From the NCBI GenBank assembly GCA_003439945.1, contig QVRM01005427.1, positions 372,001 to 436,000 on the forward strand: a stretch of DNA of 64,000 nt, in the 5' to 3' direction. The notes under the pieces were generated by a model. That model did no database searches and was not told where the DNA came from. It was given only the letters and a program-made list of their open reading frames with translations. A program made the position numbers and the translations under genes. The stretch comes from Dermanyssus gallinae (lineage: Eukaryota > Arthropoda > Arachnida > Mesostigmata > Dermanyssidae). This document shows, piece by piece, positions 62,461 to 64,000 of the stretch; position 1 is the first letter of the stretch, and each line of letters opens with the position of its first letter.

Positions 62461-62485
62461 TGGTGGAGGAGGGTGAATGCTGTTA

Positions 62486-62590
62486 CGCACTGTTGCTACA
62501 AATGGGGGGTGCTGTGTGGGACTCGACCCTAGCGGTTGGATGTTGGTCCGCCAAGACGCCTACCCACTAAACACACCTCCCCCTTAAGCT
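62486..62590 (-). mobile_element. Third tRNA-derived SINE-like element
   Basis: On the minus strand: GTGTTTAGTGGGTAGGCG (A-box-like) followed about 35 bases later by TAGGGTCGAGTCCCAC (B-box-like, GGTCGAGTCCC). The order and spacing are tRNA-like. The arms do not form a complete cloverleaf to my eye, and only one copy is in this window, so family status is inferred. Confidence 0.5.
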
Positions 62591-62599
62591 TCTCTCTCG

Positions 62600-64000
62600 A
62601 ATGGCCCATATATCCATAGGGCAGTACTACGAGCCATTAAGAGAAGTGGCAAGCGCCTAACGGTTCATGTGGCCGAGGTCTTTCACAGGTTCCCCCACCG
62701 GTCCGATGTGCCTGTCCCAACTCCTGCGAACCTGTTTGATTACAAGTCGCGTAATCTGTCGATGTCATACGCGCTATTCGTTCTCTTCTGTATCCGCCAA
62801 GCTCGACTTTATTTTGTCTCGACTGAAGTTGCCATTTCCTCGCCCATCTTCCATGCTGATGCTGTGCTACATATGTACTCCACAAACATCCTCTTGTTAC
62901 TTCTCGGCTGTTCCGTCAGCGTCGAACTGACTTACTTACACGAACAGTGCACCTACTCTATACCGAGAATTTTTGGCTCAAACCGAAGTGTAACGTTATG
63001 CTCTTCGTCTCCGTTACTGTGCAACAGTAAACGCTCAGTCATTAAAGCCAAGTGGCACTCTCGAGGAGATAACGGATTCTATTCTAGACAAAGCGCGTGC
63101 ATTGGATAGCAACAGGTTACCTGCTATGAGAAATTCAAGAACCCGAGTATACATATAAGCTATATGGCTCGTAGTGCAGGGGAAATTCCACAGGGATAAC
63201 GTAACCTCACGGCGATGTATACCTATCATATATATATATATATATATAATAGTTCATATGGTATGCACATAAGTATAAATGATATCACCATAATGCGAAC
63301 AGAAACGACAAACAGATCGCATTTGAAGTATCATGTCGTATGAGTCGCATAAGATTGCCAAAGCTGCTAATGCGCACTATACTGGAATATCCAGCATAGT
63401 AAGTTTGTAGCAGAACCGTTTCCTAGCGAGATCAAAATAAAACTGCTCCCGCAGTGCATTAGCAGAAATAGTCAATTCTTCAATAACCTGAGTTGGAAAG
63501 TCACTGGGTCACATCATCATGCTCCCCGAACTTTGCAACTTCAGAATTATGTTTCATACGAGTTGTCCCAAAATGTGTGAAATAATATAAATACATTTCC
63601 AAGCTTATGAGTTGGTGATGGATAGAGCGTAACGTACATTTCCTCGATGTCCGAATAGAAATGCCGTCTCTGCAGGAATGGCTGGTAATGTGATGATACC
63701 CTTACTTATCCTGACTATATAGCTCGATGCGATCGATGTTATCCTACAAGCACATATTTTACGGCCACAGCTCTCAAAATGTTCTAGGTGGAATGCCTTT
63801 AGTTAAACGTGTACTTATCTCGCGCAATCCTGTAACACTTTCTGAGAGAATCAAATATAATCCAATAATCCAATACAATGTAATACAATCGAAGCTATTC
63901 CGGTCTTAATCTTGGCGCATCATTGCCTGCCCCCCCCTCCCCGCAATTGGGTACGAAATGATGGCAAGCGTCGTGGAATTTTCCTCTGGGTGTTGGCAAA
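62600..64000. other. Right end, no gene recognised
   Basis: A plus-strand frame of 146 codons (62,669-63,109) is open but has no recognisable domain, and the opposite strand is partly open too. The remainder is AT-rich with one TA tract at about 63,229-63,249. Confidence 0.4.

Noticed and set aside
62669..63109. 146-codon plus-strand open frame
   Set aside because: No domain, partially open antisense, and mixed composition; not enough to call a gene.

Overview
The window is nuclear DNA from a eukaryote. Its protein-coding genes are split by GT-AG introns, its exons are GC-rich and set in AT-rich flanks full of (TA)n and (CAA)n microsatellites, and it carries tRNA-derived SINEs, mariner relics and non-LTR retroelement fragments. 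The gene set and short introns suggest an arthropod. My guess is a chelicerate such as a parasitiform mite, but that is an impression from gene structure and repeats and is not proven here.

Layout: positions 1-12,669 are mostly non-coding and microsatellite-rich. A C2H2 zinc-finger gene ends at 14,316 (plus; only its last exons are recognised). After about 7.5 kb of repeats comes the Ski2-family RNA helicase gene SKIV2L/SKI2 (plus, 21,944-27,229, 5 coding exons, 1,199 aa). It converges on MRPS16, mitochondrial ribosomal protein bS16m (minus, 28,164-28,824, 2 exons, 129 aa). About 6 kb of GC-rich and repeat-rich sequence leads to the largest gene, a BRWD/PHIP-type WD40-double-bromodomain protein (plus, 35,180-48,080, 11 coding exons, 2,397 aa). 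After a further 7 kb of mobile-element debris comes SLC25A51 (MCART1), the mitochondrial NAD+ carrier (minus, 55,286-58,737, 3 exons, 334 aa). The right end (57-62.6 kb) is a graveyard of invertebrate non-LTR retroelement 3' ends, SINEs and MITE-like repeats.

All four main gene models were assembled by hand from splice sites. Each keeps one reading frame through every junction, and the total coding length divides by three, which is strong internal support. The genes are unrelated housekeeping or chromatin functions (cytoplasmic 3'-5' mRNA decay, mitochondrial translation, chromatin reading with CUL4-type substrate selection, mitochondrial NAD+ import). Nothing suggests a shared pathway or operon-like organisation.

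I found no CRISPR array, no tRNA or rRNA gene and no convincing new multi-gene system. The less expected content is the repeat biology: two clear tRNA-derived SINE families with several copies each, paired retroelement tails sharing one degenerate C-terminal domain, a perfect 16-bp hairpin, TA-tract-linked tandem duplications, and a few residue-level oddities in the conserved proteins.
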